Position numbers and translations under genes: made by a program. The notes beneath the pieces are model-generated. The model did not search any database. It saw only the letters and a program-made list of their open reading frames with translations, and had not been told where the DNA came from. Shown here in pieces: positions 22,174-33,338 of a stretch of DNA of 64,000 nt. Position 1 is the stretch's first letter, and each line of letters opens with the position of its first letter. The stretch lies in assembly GCA_002049455.2 (NCBI GenBank), contig KV918909.1:1-64000 (forward strand). The letters run 5' to 3'. Origin of the DNA: Porphyra umbilicalis. Its lineage: Eukaryota > Rhodophyta > Bangiophyceae > Bangiales > Bangiaceae.

Positions 22174-22767
22174 CTACAAAATCTGGGGCATCAGCACCTG
22201 CACCGAGACGAGCAGGGAGCACAAGCTGACAAACAACCCGAGCTTGTCACTGTGCGGGATGGGGGTCAGGCCGAGCACCCCGGCGCCGTCACCGCGTACG
22301 CGACGGCCGCCGCCGCGACCCGAGCGCAAAGACAGCTCGCCGTCGCCGTCGCGCTCCGCCTCACCCGCCGCCAGCGCGCCGACCAGCGCCGGCACATTGA
22401 CGGCGGGGGCAGCAACCATGCGCGGCACCACCGCGGACCCGTTGCGGCCACCACTACGGCCGCGGCCGCCACTGGCGGTGGCAGCAGTAGCGGCCAGCAC
22501 GTCGGCCAGGGGGGGGACCGACAGCTCCAGAGGCGGCGGCGGCGACGGGTACGGCAGCGTGTACGCGTCGCCGACGCTTGTCGGTGTCGACGTGCGCCCC
22601 GAGTCGGAGCCGCGGCGCGAAGACGACGACGCGGGAGACACAAAGGCGAGGCCGCCCGTGCTGCCGCGACGGCAGGTGCGGGAGGTGGCGCCCCCGCGGG
22701 GCAGCCCGACCGGCGTGCCCGTCCAAACAGTCGCCAGGAAAGGAGCAGCAGAAGCGCTTCCCGCCAT
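22174..22767 (-). CDS. Small tail-anchored membrane protein, unknown
   Basis: This frame encodes 197 residues, starting at the ATG at 22767 in a strong context (CTCGCC ATG GCG). The upstream part of the same frame, to 23517, lacks protein-like character, so I did not use it. The body is rich in Ser, Gly, Arg and Ala with no recognised domain. The last ~20 residues before the stop, LGLFVSLCSLLVSVQVLMPQ and flanks, form one hydrophobic segment preceded by a polar stretch. That predicts a C-terminal tail anchor facing the cytosol, perhaps in the ER. Size and topology recall small ER translocon or tail-anchored accessory proteins, but I see no family signature. It may be alga-specific. Confidence 0.5.
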   Translation of the reverse strand: MAGSASAAPFLATVWTGTPVGLPRGGATSRTCRRGSTGGLAFVSPASSSSRRGSDSGRTSTPTSVGDAYTLPYPSPPPPLELSVPPLADVLAATAATASGGRGRSGGRNGSAVVPRMVAAPAVNVPALVGALAAGEAERDGDGELSLRSGRGGGRRVRGDGAGVLGLTPIPHSDKLGLFVSLCSLLVSVQVLMPQIL

Positions 22768-24700
22768 GGCGAGGGTCACCGGTGCTACAAGTAGCGACGG
22801 GGGGAGGGCGCGGCAGCCGACCAGAGGCCGACCGACGGCGCACCAAGGAGGGGGGTGGTGAGCGGTGGTGCCCCCATACAAGGGGGTCACCCCCTGGCGA
22901 GGGTGGGGTACCTGGTCAAGACGCCACCCCTTAAGGTGACTGCCCTGCCTACAGGGCCGTTGGGGGGGGGGAAGGGGCGGAACGGGTGGCGAAGGAGGCC
23001 GGCAGGAAGACGGCGAAGTCGCAGGTCGAACCGGTGAGCGCGTAGGTGCGGGTATGCAGCTGGTGAGTAGGTCTGGGCTCGTGGGGGGGGGTCTTATCAA
23101 CCGGTCGGGCCCGGACGCTCCGCGGGGCCCGAACGGCAATACTCGGGCCCGAATGCGGGCAACGTGCGTGCGAGTGGAGGAATCGACGAGCAACACGCCA
23201 GCTCGGGCTGTGCCCCGAATGCTGTCGGTCTGGGGGCCGAAACCGCGGGGAAAGCCTGCCACGCGCCACCTGCCCATCGACGCCGACACGGGGCTGCCTG
23301 GCCCGACCGCGTGGCGGCCGTGGCCTGTGCTGTCCGTCGCGTCGGGTGCCTCCGAGCAGGCCTCTCCAGTGGCTGTGTCGGTCCGTCGCGACCCCAAGGA
23401 CGTTTCGGTTTGGTCCGGAACGGGAGTCGACCAACACTGGCGCAAAGGACAAGAGGAGCCGGGGAGGGGGTCCGCGGAGCCGCCCTGTGCGGGGTCCAGT
23501 TCGGCTGGGCACCCCACAATCCGCTGCAGGGGCTACGTAACGCGGCACTAAAGCTTCGCCTGGCCAATAGGAAGCCGTAGTGAAGCATGAGGAATTCCTC
23601 GAACGGACCAGCCAGGACACAGCACGTAAGCGCAATCCCTCTTGCCAGCCATACGTCGGTGCACGCACGCTCGCGGGTGTCCTTGCTGTGCTTCGCGGGC
23701 TGTGGAGGGTTTCTGGCTTCGGAGAAACGCGGGCGGTTAAAATCTGAGGGGCACATGCAAAAAATCCTGTGCTGTCAAGCCGAGGCGACACCGTCAGCCA
23801 TGATCCTGCCACAGCCAACCAAAACCCCCGCTCTTGGCTGAGCTGGGTCACGCCACCTCCAACCAGCGTGCCCAAGAACCTGGAGCAAGAGGCCACTTCA
23901 TGCATTGGCTGTTGCTGACCGCGCCAAATGAGGAAGCGGCCCAGATGTGCAGCTGGCCAGTCACAGGCCCCACAGTGGTGCCATGGGAGGCTTCCGACGC
24001 CTCCCGCGCAGGCCCGCCACCACCTTCGCGCGCTGACGCAGCCGGCGCAGGCCTGGCTCGAGCAGTCCAGCCGCAGTGATGCGGCCACGCCCACAGATCG
24101 CTGTTGTCCGTGCATTCGTCGGGGCCCAGACAGGCCGCAAAGACCCCGCGCTAGTGGACAGCGCACGCGGGCAACTCCCCGTGACGCTGCCCCACACATC
24201 ATCAACCCTCTCGGTCTTTTTGATTGGTCCAAGCCGATCGACAAGAAAACGACCTCGTGCCAAGCGCGACCACGTTGAAGCCACAACGTCGCAGGTCGGG
24301 CCTGAGTGCATCGACCTGGCCCGAATTTGGGCCCAAACCCACACAGAGCAACAAGGAGTGGCCCTGTTTTCCCGCGCCCACACAGCTGTCAACGGCCAAC
24401 CTGACACCACCACTGTCGCCTGTTTTAGCCACGGTTGGCATAGTTTGTCGTGGTCTTTACAGACGGCGGTTTCCACAAGCACGTCCGTCCTCTTGCCACT
24501 CTGACGTGCTGACGGCTTGCGTGTCGCAACTCCACCCATCGCATCGGTCCTGCACGAGCCGCATCTTTTCGACCACCAGCGGCCGAGTGCGTAGATTCAC
24601 CGTCGATTCGGCCCTCGCTGAGCTGGGCACGTGGCAGAGGTGCGCTGTCCGTCGCAGAGTACTCTGTATACCGAGAAATATAGTACTCCTGGCAAACGAA
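22768..24700. other. Intergenic, no gene seen
   Basis: Mixed-composition DNA follows the GC-rich start of the tail-anchored gene and probably holds its promoter near 22770-23000. Open frames are short or shadowing. No repeat or mobile element was recognised. Confidence 0.35.
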
Positions 24701-24856
24701 GTACGTCACCGCCGCCGGCCATACGACGCGGGATGTTTTTTTTCTACAGTATTAATGTACATATGTATTGGCGTCGATGTCTGTTTCCACTCCTCCGCCA
24801 TAGCCAGCGGACCACTCGTGGCCGACCGCGGCCGCCGACGTGGCCACTGCCCACGA

Positions 24857-25485
24857 TCACGCGTGGGGGACACGCACACTGCGACGCGGTCGGTGGCGAC
24901 CACGGTGGCCGCGCCCACGGCGCCAGCGCTGACCGCCTCGCTGTCGCCGCCGCGACCGCCACGCGCTCCGCCGGCGACCCCTGCGTGTCGCGCTGGTGGT
25001 TGGTCTGCGCGGCGCCGCAGGTTTGCACCATCCCTGCCCGTCCGCGTCACAGACGGCAGTGTATCCGGATGGGGCCGCTGGCCGCACGCCCACGTCAGTG
25101 CAACCTTGACAGTGCAGCGTCATGCCCATCAAGGCGTGGGCGAAAACCCAGTGTTTTCCACGATGGCCAACATGTCCTCTGTGTCCGCCCGCCCGTCTAC
25201 CTGCAGGCCGTGGAACCGTGTGGGCCGCACGGCGCCCCGGTCTCGCGGCGCGCCCGTCGTCCGGGGGCGGGTGCAGGATCGGCAGGCCGTCGCCAAACCA
25301 CAGCGGGCGGGATCTGAACGCCCATCCCACGGTGAGTCCGACAGCGCCCCGTGTTGTATGACTGTCGAAAGCTCCTCCTCTGGCCACACGGCGGGCACTT
25401 CAGACGTGGGGAGCGCCTCTGTTTGACGGGGTCGCTTCGCCCCCTCCCCCCCTGCGACGAAAAGAAAAGAAACGAGCGCCTCCAA
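24857..25485 (-). CDS. Doubtful candidate exons, unknown protein
   Basis: Two overlapping minus-strand frames have somewhat protein-like stretches. One includes PAVWPEEELSTVIQHGALSD and later GLQVDGRADTEDMLAIVENT. The other includes FRSRPLWFGDGLPILHPPP and LHCQGCTDVGV. They cannot both be right. No splice pattern or domain resolves them, and the DNA may not be coding at all. Confidence 0.15.
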
Positions 25486-26598
25486 CGCGCAGTCCCACCC
25501 ATCCCCTCAGGTGCTGGCCGTCAACGACACACCCCCAACAAGACTGTCCGCAGCGGCGAGCGCCCTCAGAGGAGCCAGTGGCGTACCCGCCCAGCGTGGG
25601 TGTACCACAAACGCGACCCCGCGCACATACAGCGGAGCAGCCGCCCCCTCCGTCCTCCTGGGCAGAGCCGCCCACGTGCCACCACCAGCCAGCGCCCGTG
25701 CGCCACGCCCGCCCCTCCACCGCCCATCCCCGCCGCGGTCGGCGGCGGCGGCGGAATGGCGTCGTCGGCGGCGGCGGCGGCAATGGCGGCGGCGGGGGCG
25801 GCGGAAAGAGCGACAGCGGCGGCTGCGCGCAGCCGCGAGGGGTACCCCTCACCCCGCGACCGCCGTGCGCGCGTCTGCCCGCCGCCACCGCCGCCGCCAC
25901 CGTCGCCGCCGTCGGCCGACCGGCGCCGCGGGCGCGGGGGGTTGGACGCGCCGCCGCACCGTGGCGCCGACGCGCCGGCGCGAGGCCGCCGCGGCGCCCG
26001 GCGCGCATCGCGGCTGCCGCCGTCGGCGTGCCGCCGGGGCTCGCCGTGGCCCCCGCACCCGCGGCGGGCAGGCGGCCGCGGTCCGCCGGCCGCCGCCGCG
26101 TCCGCCGCCGCCGCCGTTGCTGCCGCCGTCGCCGCCATGGCCGACCGCATGGGGCCGCCCGCGTCGGCGCTGGGCGACACGGCGACGGTGGGGTCGGCGG
26201 TGCCCCGGCGGTAGCGTTGGCGTCGTCCTCCCCTGCAACCTCTCGAGGGGAACCTCCGTGGGCGACCACGGCGGACGCACGGCCGCGCTGGAACCCCTGC
26301 CGGTCCCGCCCGCCCCGGTTGGTGTATCGGTGCCTCCTCCGCTCTCTGTCCGGTGAGATCGGCCGCCCACGCCCTCAACCGTGCGCGCCGTCGTGTTGGC
26401 CATGGCTCACGCCACCGTGACGAGCACCCGATCCAACGCGTGTCCCGCTGCCATTCCGCTGTCGGCGCATAGCACGGGAGAGCACGAAAAAAACACCGAC
26501 CACTGGATTGCGTTTACGCGCACCGCCGCCCTCGTGGAGATGCGTCCCCACCCCCCGCCCACCCCCCCCCTCTGTCACCGGCGCCGCCCCCCCCCCCC
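25486..26598. other. GC-rich stretch, coding status unclear
   Basis: Ala/Arg/Pro-rich frames run on both strands (for example an Ala-rich minus-strand frame around 26110-26160). They overlap and shadow each other, and no start or domain stands out. The 3' end of the ABHD17-like gene lies at the right edge. Confidence 0.3.
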
Positions 26599-28653
26599 TC
26601 ACACCGGCTCGCCGACGCGGCGCTGCCGCCGAAACATGCCGCCCGACGTGCACTCTGCATCGGGCGCCCGCGGTGCCGCACCGCCCGCGGCCGCAAAGGC
26701 GCCGCCGACCCCCCCCGCCGTCGTTGCCGGCCGCCGGCCGCGGAGGCGCGACAGCAGGCCGCCGCGCCCGCCGCCGCCGGGCGGGCCCGCCGCCAGCGGC
26801 ACCCCCGCCCCGAGGCGGTGCGTGCGGCCGGCGTCGTCGCCCGCGCCCGCGGCAGACGGACCGGCGGCGGGGCCGTCGGCCGACCACGCGCGCGTCGCTT
26901 CGGTGCTGCGCCGCCGCGCATTGCCGTCGGCGGCGGCGGCGGCCGCCGCCGCCGCGGCTGCCGCCGCAAAACCCCCCGGCGCCCCCCCCCCCCGCCGCCC
27001 GTGGTCGACGCTCGCGCGCACCGACGCGGGCGCGTCGGCGGCGGCGCTGCCGGCGGGCGCCGGCGCCGGCGCGGGCGCCTCCCCCGCCGCCGCCGCCGCG
27101 AGGCGTTTGCCAATCGCGGCGGCGAGGCGGCGGTGCGGCCGCCGCGACGCGGCGGCGGCGGCGGTGGCAGTGTCCGCCGCCGGCAGCGGCGCCCCGTCGG
27201 CCAACGTCCCCGACTCGGCGAGGGACACGGGGGTAAAGCTGCCGGCCGACGCGCGCACGCGCGCGGCGGTGGCAATGGCCGCGGGCGTGGCCGCCGCCGC
27301 GGCGGCGGCGACCATCGCGTGCGCCGCCGAGTGGGGGGCCATGGGCAGCAGATCGTCGTCTGCGGTGGGGGGGGAGGTGGCCGCCGCGGCGGAGCCCGCT
27401 GCTGGTGGCGGCGGCGGTGACGCCGCGGCCGCCCCCGAGCGCGCATCGCCGCTGCGGCGGAAGCGCAGGCCCCGCCGCCAAGAGACGGGGCCGTCGGCAG
27501 CCGACGACGACGGCCGGCCGGCGCGGGTGGCGGCGGCGGCGGCCTCCACCCCCCCGAGCGGCGCCGCCCCTCCCGCGGCCTTGGCCCTGCCGCCGCCGCC
27601 GCCGCTGCCGCGGGCGTTGCCCGGCCCCTGGTAGCCCGGCTCCTCTGCCGACAGCACCGCAAATGAGGAGAGGCTGCGGACCATAGGCGGGCGCTCGGCC
27701 GCGTCGCCGCCGCCGCCCGCCGGCACTGCCGGCCCGCCGCGCACGCCCGAGGCCGGCGCGATCGTCGCCGACGCGACGCACCCCCCCCCGCTGTCGGCGC
27801 GGTACAGGCCGTTGCCGCGGGTGACGGGCGGGGGCGCGTCGTCCTCCTCCCCTGGTGGCGGCGGCGGCGGGGAGGCGGTGAAGGACGGGAGCGCCGACAG
27901 CGCGCGCTGGATGCGCCCGCTGCCGACCGTGCCGAGGCCGCGGTCCTCCTGCTGCCACAAGGTGTGGATGTCCTCGGCGGGCGGCGGGGAGGCCGTCGAC
28001 GATGGGGGCGGCGGCGGCGGGGGCGGCGGCAGCCCCTCCCCCGCCACCACCGTCGTGGCGGCCATGGCGCGGGGCACGCCCGCGTCGGGCGCCGCCTTGG
28101 CCGCCGCCCCCGACGCGTCGGCCGCCTTCCACTTTGTCGCCGCCTTTCCGTCGGCGACTGGGGGCGTGTCGAGGCCCTCGGCCGACGACACGTCAATGTG
28201 GTCGGGGGAGAAAAAGTCATCGCGGGCGGCGAGCGCCAAGCGGAGGCTGTCTTGCACCGCCTCAACCGCCTCGGTCGTGAGCGGCTCGGTGCCGTCGGCG
28301 GGGGCCACGGGGGCGGCTGCCTTGCGCGGCGGGGACCGCCGCGTGGCCGCGAGCGGCGTGGTCGCACGGTCGGCCGCCGCCGCGGCGGGCGCCGCCCGCG
28401 ACGCGGTCGCGACCGACCGTGCGGGCGGCGCGCGCCCGCTGCCGCCGCCGTCGCCCCCATCGCCCGCCGCCGCCGCCGCCGTCGCCGCCGCCGGCGCCAG
28501 AGGGGAGTCCAAATCCGTATCGGCAATGACCACCACCGGGCGGATCGGCCGCGGCTCGCAGCCGTCGCCGCCGGTCGGCTCCCCAAACGCGGTCGCGAAA
28601 AAATCGGGCGGCGGCGTGTCGCCCGCCGCGAGTGGCGGCAGGGGCAACCGCGG

Positions 28654-28700
<47 letters not shown>

Positions 28701-31700
28701 GGGCGCAAATCCCCCCGCTGTAGGTTGCGGCCGGGGACCCCCCCGCGGCGGAGGAGCCCGCCTCCTCCGTCATCGTCGCGTTGGTGCTGATGGACAGCGA
28801 CGGGGAGGTGGGGGTGGCGCGGCGGCGGCGGCGGCGGCGGCGGCGCCCTGGCCGGCCGTCGGCCGCCGCGGCTTTGCCGGCCGGCCAGCACCCCTCGTCG
28901 AGGAGCATAAAGTCGTACACTTTGCCGCCCGAGAGGCAGTTTTCCGCGCCGCCCGACGAGCCCGCCGCTTCCAACAGCGCCGCCGTGGGCGGCAGCGGCG
29001 TCGCCGGCACGACCGTCCGCGGGGCGGGGGGGGCCGGCGGCGGCCGGTACCCGCCGGGGGGGATGGTCGACGAGACGGCAACGACGACGGCGCCCGTCAC
29101 CCGGTCGCCCGTCACGGGGTTGACGTGCGCGGGCGTGACGCCCGGCGGGATGGCAATCGTAATAAACGGCGTGGCCGCATAGGCGGCGGTGTACGGAGCA
29201 CCCGCCACCGGGGCGGCGGCGGGGGCAGGCGGCGGCGCTGGCCGCGGTGGTGGGGGGAGGTGCGCCTGCGGCGGCGCCGGCCGCTCCTCGTACACGGTCG
29301 GCATGGACGCCACCGCCGTCGCGCCGATATCATTAAAGCTGTCCATCGGCCCGAGCGCCGCTGCGGCGGCGGCAGCGGCGGCGGCGGCAGCAGCGGCCGC
29401 CGTCGCCGCCGCGGCGGCGCGGTTTGCCACCGCGTCTGCCGGGGGGGGCGGCGCCGGCTGTGGCACGTGCACCGGTTCGGGCCACGGGGGGGGCGACGCC
29501 GGCTGCGGCACGTGCACCGGTTCGGGCCACGGGGGGGGCGACGCCGGCGCCCGCGCCATGGCCGCCGCCGACGACGGGGGCGGCGGCTCGGCGCGCCCGT
29601 CGGCCGGCTCGGACCACAAGGGCGGCGGCGCGGCGACGGACCCCCGCACCTCCACGACCGGCCGCGGCGACGCGCGCTCGGGCGGCGCCACCACCGGTGG
29701 GGGCTTGGCCGTCGGCGGTGGCTTGGCGGCCGGCAGCAGCTTGGCGGCAGGCGGCGGCTTGGTGGCAGGCGGCGGCTTGGTGGCAGGCGGCAGCTTGGCG
29801 GCCGGCAGCGGCTTGGCGGCCGGCAGCGGCTTGGCGGCCGGCGGTGGCTTGGCGGCCAGCGGCGGCTTGGGGGCCACACCCACCCCACGCACCACCTGCC
29901 CATAGTGTGCGGCCGCGTCGGCAATCGTCCCAAACACGAGGGCGACGATGCCGTCGCCGTCCCCCCCCCCCACCCGTCCAGCGGCCCCGAGCTGCCCCGC
30001 AGCTCGCCCCCCGGCCCGAGACTCGTGCTCATCAGCGGCGGCTGCCGGCGCGCGCGCGGCAGGCGGGGCAGGTTTGGGGTGCTCCCCAACGGCGCGTCCG
30101 ACTGCCGCTGCTCCCGCTCGTCCATCCCATCGTCGACAAACCCCCCGTCGGAGCTGCCGCTGCTCGACGAGGAGACGGACAGGTCGTCGCCACCCTCCTC
30201 CCCGTCGCCCCACCCGCCCTCCCCATCCCACTCCTCCGTGCCATCGTCGGCCCAGACGCTGCCGCCGCCGACGCCGCCGCCGAGGCCGTCGCCGCCCCGC
30301 GCGGCCGCCGCGTGCCACGCCTCGGTCGACGCGGCGGAAAAGATGGTGCCGGAGCGGGGCTCCGCGCCCCACGTGGACGACGAGCGGCGGCCGGCGCCCC
30401 ACACCGACGGCTCCCCGCCGGGCCCATCCGCGTCTGTCACGGGGGACACGCTGTGGGGCGTCGGGGGCACGGTCACGGCGGCGGCGGCAGAGATCATGGA
30501 CGGGACCGACACGACCGTGCGGTTGGGCGCGCCGCCCGAGCCGCCCGCCACCGCCGTGGACGTGCAAAAGGAGGTGCCGGGCTCGGCCGACGGGCGGCGG
30601 TAGCGGAGGGAGCGGAGGAAGCGGCGGAGGTGGGCGACGACGGGGGGGGCCGCCAGGCCGGCCGCGCCCGCGTTGGCCGCCGCCGCCGACGCGGCGGTGG
30701 CGGCCGCCGCCGCCGCCGCCGCCGTGGCTGCCGCCGCCGCAGCCACGACCGCCGCCGCAGCGGTGCCGCCGAGGTGGCCCTGCCGCCGCACCCCGGAGGC
30801 GAGGCTCAGGCTCGGCACGTCGAGCGGCACGGCGTCGTCCTCCCCCTCGTGCGCGACGAGTACCGGACACACGGGCAGCGCGGGCGGCGCCGACACCCGC
30901 CGCCCCGCGGGCGTGTGGTACACCTGCGGCGCCGTCACGGCGGCGACGCAGCCGGGGGGGGGCGCCGCCAGCACCAGCCCCGCCAGCCGCACGCCGGGCG
31001 TGGCCGCCAAGCCCGCCGACGCGAGCGCGCCGACGCCACGGCCGACGGCCACGACGCGCCGCACGGGCGAGCCGTCGCCCCCGAGGCGGGTCGTTGCATA
31101 GGCAAACGCCGCCCGCGCGTCGGCGGCGAGCGTCTCGGCGGTCGGCGGGCGCGTGGATGGTGTTGACACCAGCGGCGTCTCGTCGTCGGCGTCCACCTCG
31201 TCATCGACGCCGTCGGGCGCGTCGCGCTGCGCCGCGCCCCCGCCGCCGCTGCGGGCCGTGCCGCGGCCGGTCGTCAGGCCGACGACCGGCGCCGCCCCCC
31301 AGCCGCTGAACTCATAGGCGAGCACGTCGACGCGGAGGGCGGTGGCGAGGCGGGCGGCCTGACCGGCCGCGTCGCCGAGGTCCTCCCCTTCCCCATGCGC
31401 GAGCAGCAGCACGATGCCACCGCGGCGACGGCCGCCACCCCGAATCAGGACAGCGGGCAAGCCGTCAACGGCCGGGTCCGCCGCCTCCTCCGACCCATCC
31501 CTGACCGTCTCGACGGGCGTCGACGCCACTTCGTGGCGCCGGAGCACTGGAAGGTCGCGCCGCGGAATCCACACCACGTCGTACGCAGGGGCAGCCGCTG
31601 GATCCCCCACCGCACCACGCCGGTGCAGCCGCAGCACGTTACTGTCGATGGTGTAGGTCGGCTCCGCTGCCGGGCCCACCGGCTGCACCGGCACGGACAC

Positions 31701-31712
31701 GGCGGCGCCCAT
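26599..31712 (-). CDS. ABHD17-like alpha/beta-hydrolase-domain protein lacking the nucleophile, with a giant low-complexity tail
   Basis: The ATG at 31712 (GCGCC ATG GGC) gives MGAAVS, a possible N-myristoylation start. Residues ~45-300 follow the ABHD17/FAM108 serine-hydrolase pattern. IVLLLAHGEGEDLG (100-113) matches the oxyanion-hole strand, LRVDVLAYEFSGWG (126-139) the next strand, and CPVLVAHEGEDDAV (282-295) the catalytic-acid loop. The nucleophile elbow reads G224-R-G-V-G228, so the expected Ser is Gly. An Ala tract separates this from VVAHLRRFLRSLRYRR. ABHD17 enzymes remove palmitate from membrane proteins; this one is probably inactive. A tail of over 1200 Pro/Ala/Gly-rich residues follows, including about eleven KPxPAA-type repeats (29700-29870). 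The frame changes at a C11 run (29961-29971). One extra base gives exactly 1705 codons. The tail could instead belong to a separate gene. Confidence 0.55.
29700..29870 (-). repeat. 18-bp coding minisatellite (KPPPAA-type)
   Basis: About eleven 18-bp units encode the hexapeptide K-P-x-P-A-A/T in the tail of the ABHD17-like protein. Two 48-bp repeats encoding SPPPWPEPVHVPQPA lie nearby (29453-29552). They are probably disordered spacers. Confidence 0.7.
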
Positions 31713-33338
31713 GGCGCTGCGCCTCGGGTGATGCCCACGGCGTGGTGACGACGGCGGTCGGGACAGTGGCGCCGGGGCCGCCCAGACCGGGTGCGCTCGT
31801 CGGCGCCACGGGCGCGCTACCAAGAACCCTCGTGGTGCGACTCGTCACCGTCCTCGCCGGCAACCAAATCGGTACGAGACGATGCCGCACCAAAAGACGC
31901 CGGGCACAGCCGCTGTAGTAAAGGTCGGTTGCGTGTGCCCCGTGCCAACACACACCCACCACCACCCGCGGCGGCGGCGCCGCACACGCACGACGCGCGG
32001 CGCGCGCCACTGGCAGCCCGCGCGAATAAAAAGGGGGCGTCGCCAATCGCCCAAGCCGCACAGCCCGGCCCGGTCGAACACACGCCCCGCACCGCGCGGG
32101 GAGACGGCAAGTGCCGGGAGGACGACGGCGAACGCGGCTGCGCGGCCCCCTCCCCCACCGCACCAGGCGGGGCGGAGCTCGTCACGCGACGGCGCCAAAA
32201 CGCGCCGAACGCGACCACGCCCTCGCGGCTGCAGATGCGGTGCGGGTCGACCGCGGCGGCATTCGCCGCCCGCTGCCGCCGACGGGATTTCAACTGTCAC
32301 ACACCACCTTGATGCCAGCCGGTGGCCACGGATTGGCAGAGAGGGCGGTGGGGCGGAGAAACCCTGACGGGTGGCCCACGTGTGGGCGGCGCGTCGAGCG
32401 GGGCGGCACCCACCGTCCAGATACGTCGGCCGGTGGGCGCCGGCGAAATCGGATACCGCCGACAGGGCCTTGTGGCCAAGTGTCAGCGTGAGCGCCAACT
32501 GTCAAGGGCGCTAACGCAGACCGCGCTGTCTACGTTCACCGCGTTAGCGCGTCTGCTGATCACGCGGCAGAGCCGGTGGGGCCCCAGAGGTGGGCGTGCA
32601 AGCCGGGGAGGACGGGAACACCCTCTGGCCCCGCCCGGCGGTGCGGCCGACTCGAAAACCCCATGGATGGCCCAGTGTTGCGCCATTTGAGTCGCTGCCA
32701 GTCACTTGTCAGCGGGGTCAACCGCGACCGTGCCGCACGCCCGCCTGGCGGGGCCCGCCCGCCGGCGGTGCCCCACCCACCGCCTGCGTCACACCAGGAC
32801 ACCCGCCAGGCCGACGACTGGGCCGCGGCGCTCGACGCCGCCGCAATGGTGTCAACGTCCTCGCACCCAGAGGCCTCATCAACGAGGGAGATGCCGCCGT
32901 CGTCCACGTTGCAACCGCCGCCGTGCGGCAAGCACCGAGCAGTGCGCAGTGCCGCACGGCGGCGGTCCGCGGACACGGTGGCCCACCGGCACGGTGGTGG
33001 CCCTTGAGGCGCCGTCTTGGTAGAACGACCTCTCCAAAGCGGTGGAAGTTGGGTCGTATCTCGGAGCGCGGCGCACAAAGCCCGTGGGCAGAGCCCACTG
33101 GGCACTGTTCGGCGGTCCAAGACAAACGTAGGGTCGTCTGCGGCCACAATCCACCACCGTCGATACCGTTGCACGCGTGCCTCTCCTCTTCTCGCGTGCC
33201 GTGGTGACAGACGCGCTTGTGATGCAAAGTACCCACGCATATCCGCGAGTGGCCCTCAGCCAACCTGCTGGCTCTCCAGACATCCGTCAGTGCGCGGACG
33301 CTCCAGCGTATGTATGGTAGGGCCTCTATAGCGTCACG
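31713..33338. other. Intergenic between RABGGTB and the ABHD17-like gene
   Basis: Both neighbours read leftward, so this stretch should hold the 3' flank of RABGGTB and the promoter of the ABHD17-like gene. A minus-strand frame near 32800-33000 includes GGGCNVDDGGISLVDEASGC, but nothing around it supports a gene. No repeat was seen. Confidence 0.35.

Noticed and set aside
22768-23517. N-terminal 250 residues of the 447-residue minus-strand frame.
   Set aside because: The sequence is unstructured Pro/Arg/Ser of shadow type, and a strong internal ATG context begins the tail-anchored protein.
29872-30870. The first ~330 residues of the 1423-residue minus-strand frame as an independent gene start.
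   Set aside because: In that part the overlapping frame encodes the ABHD17-like protein with far more natural sequence. The 1423-residue frame becomes protein-like only after the C11 run.
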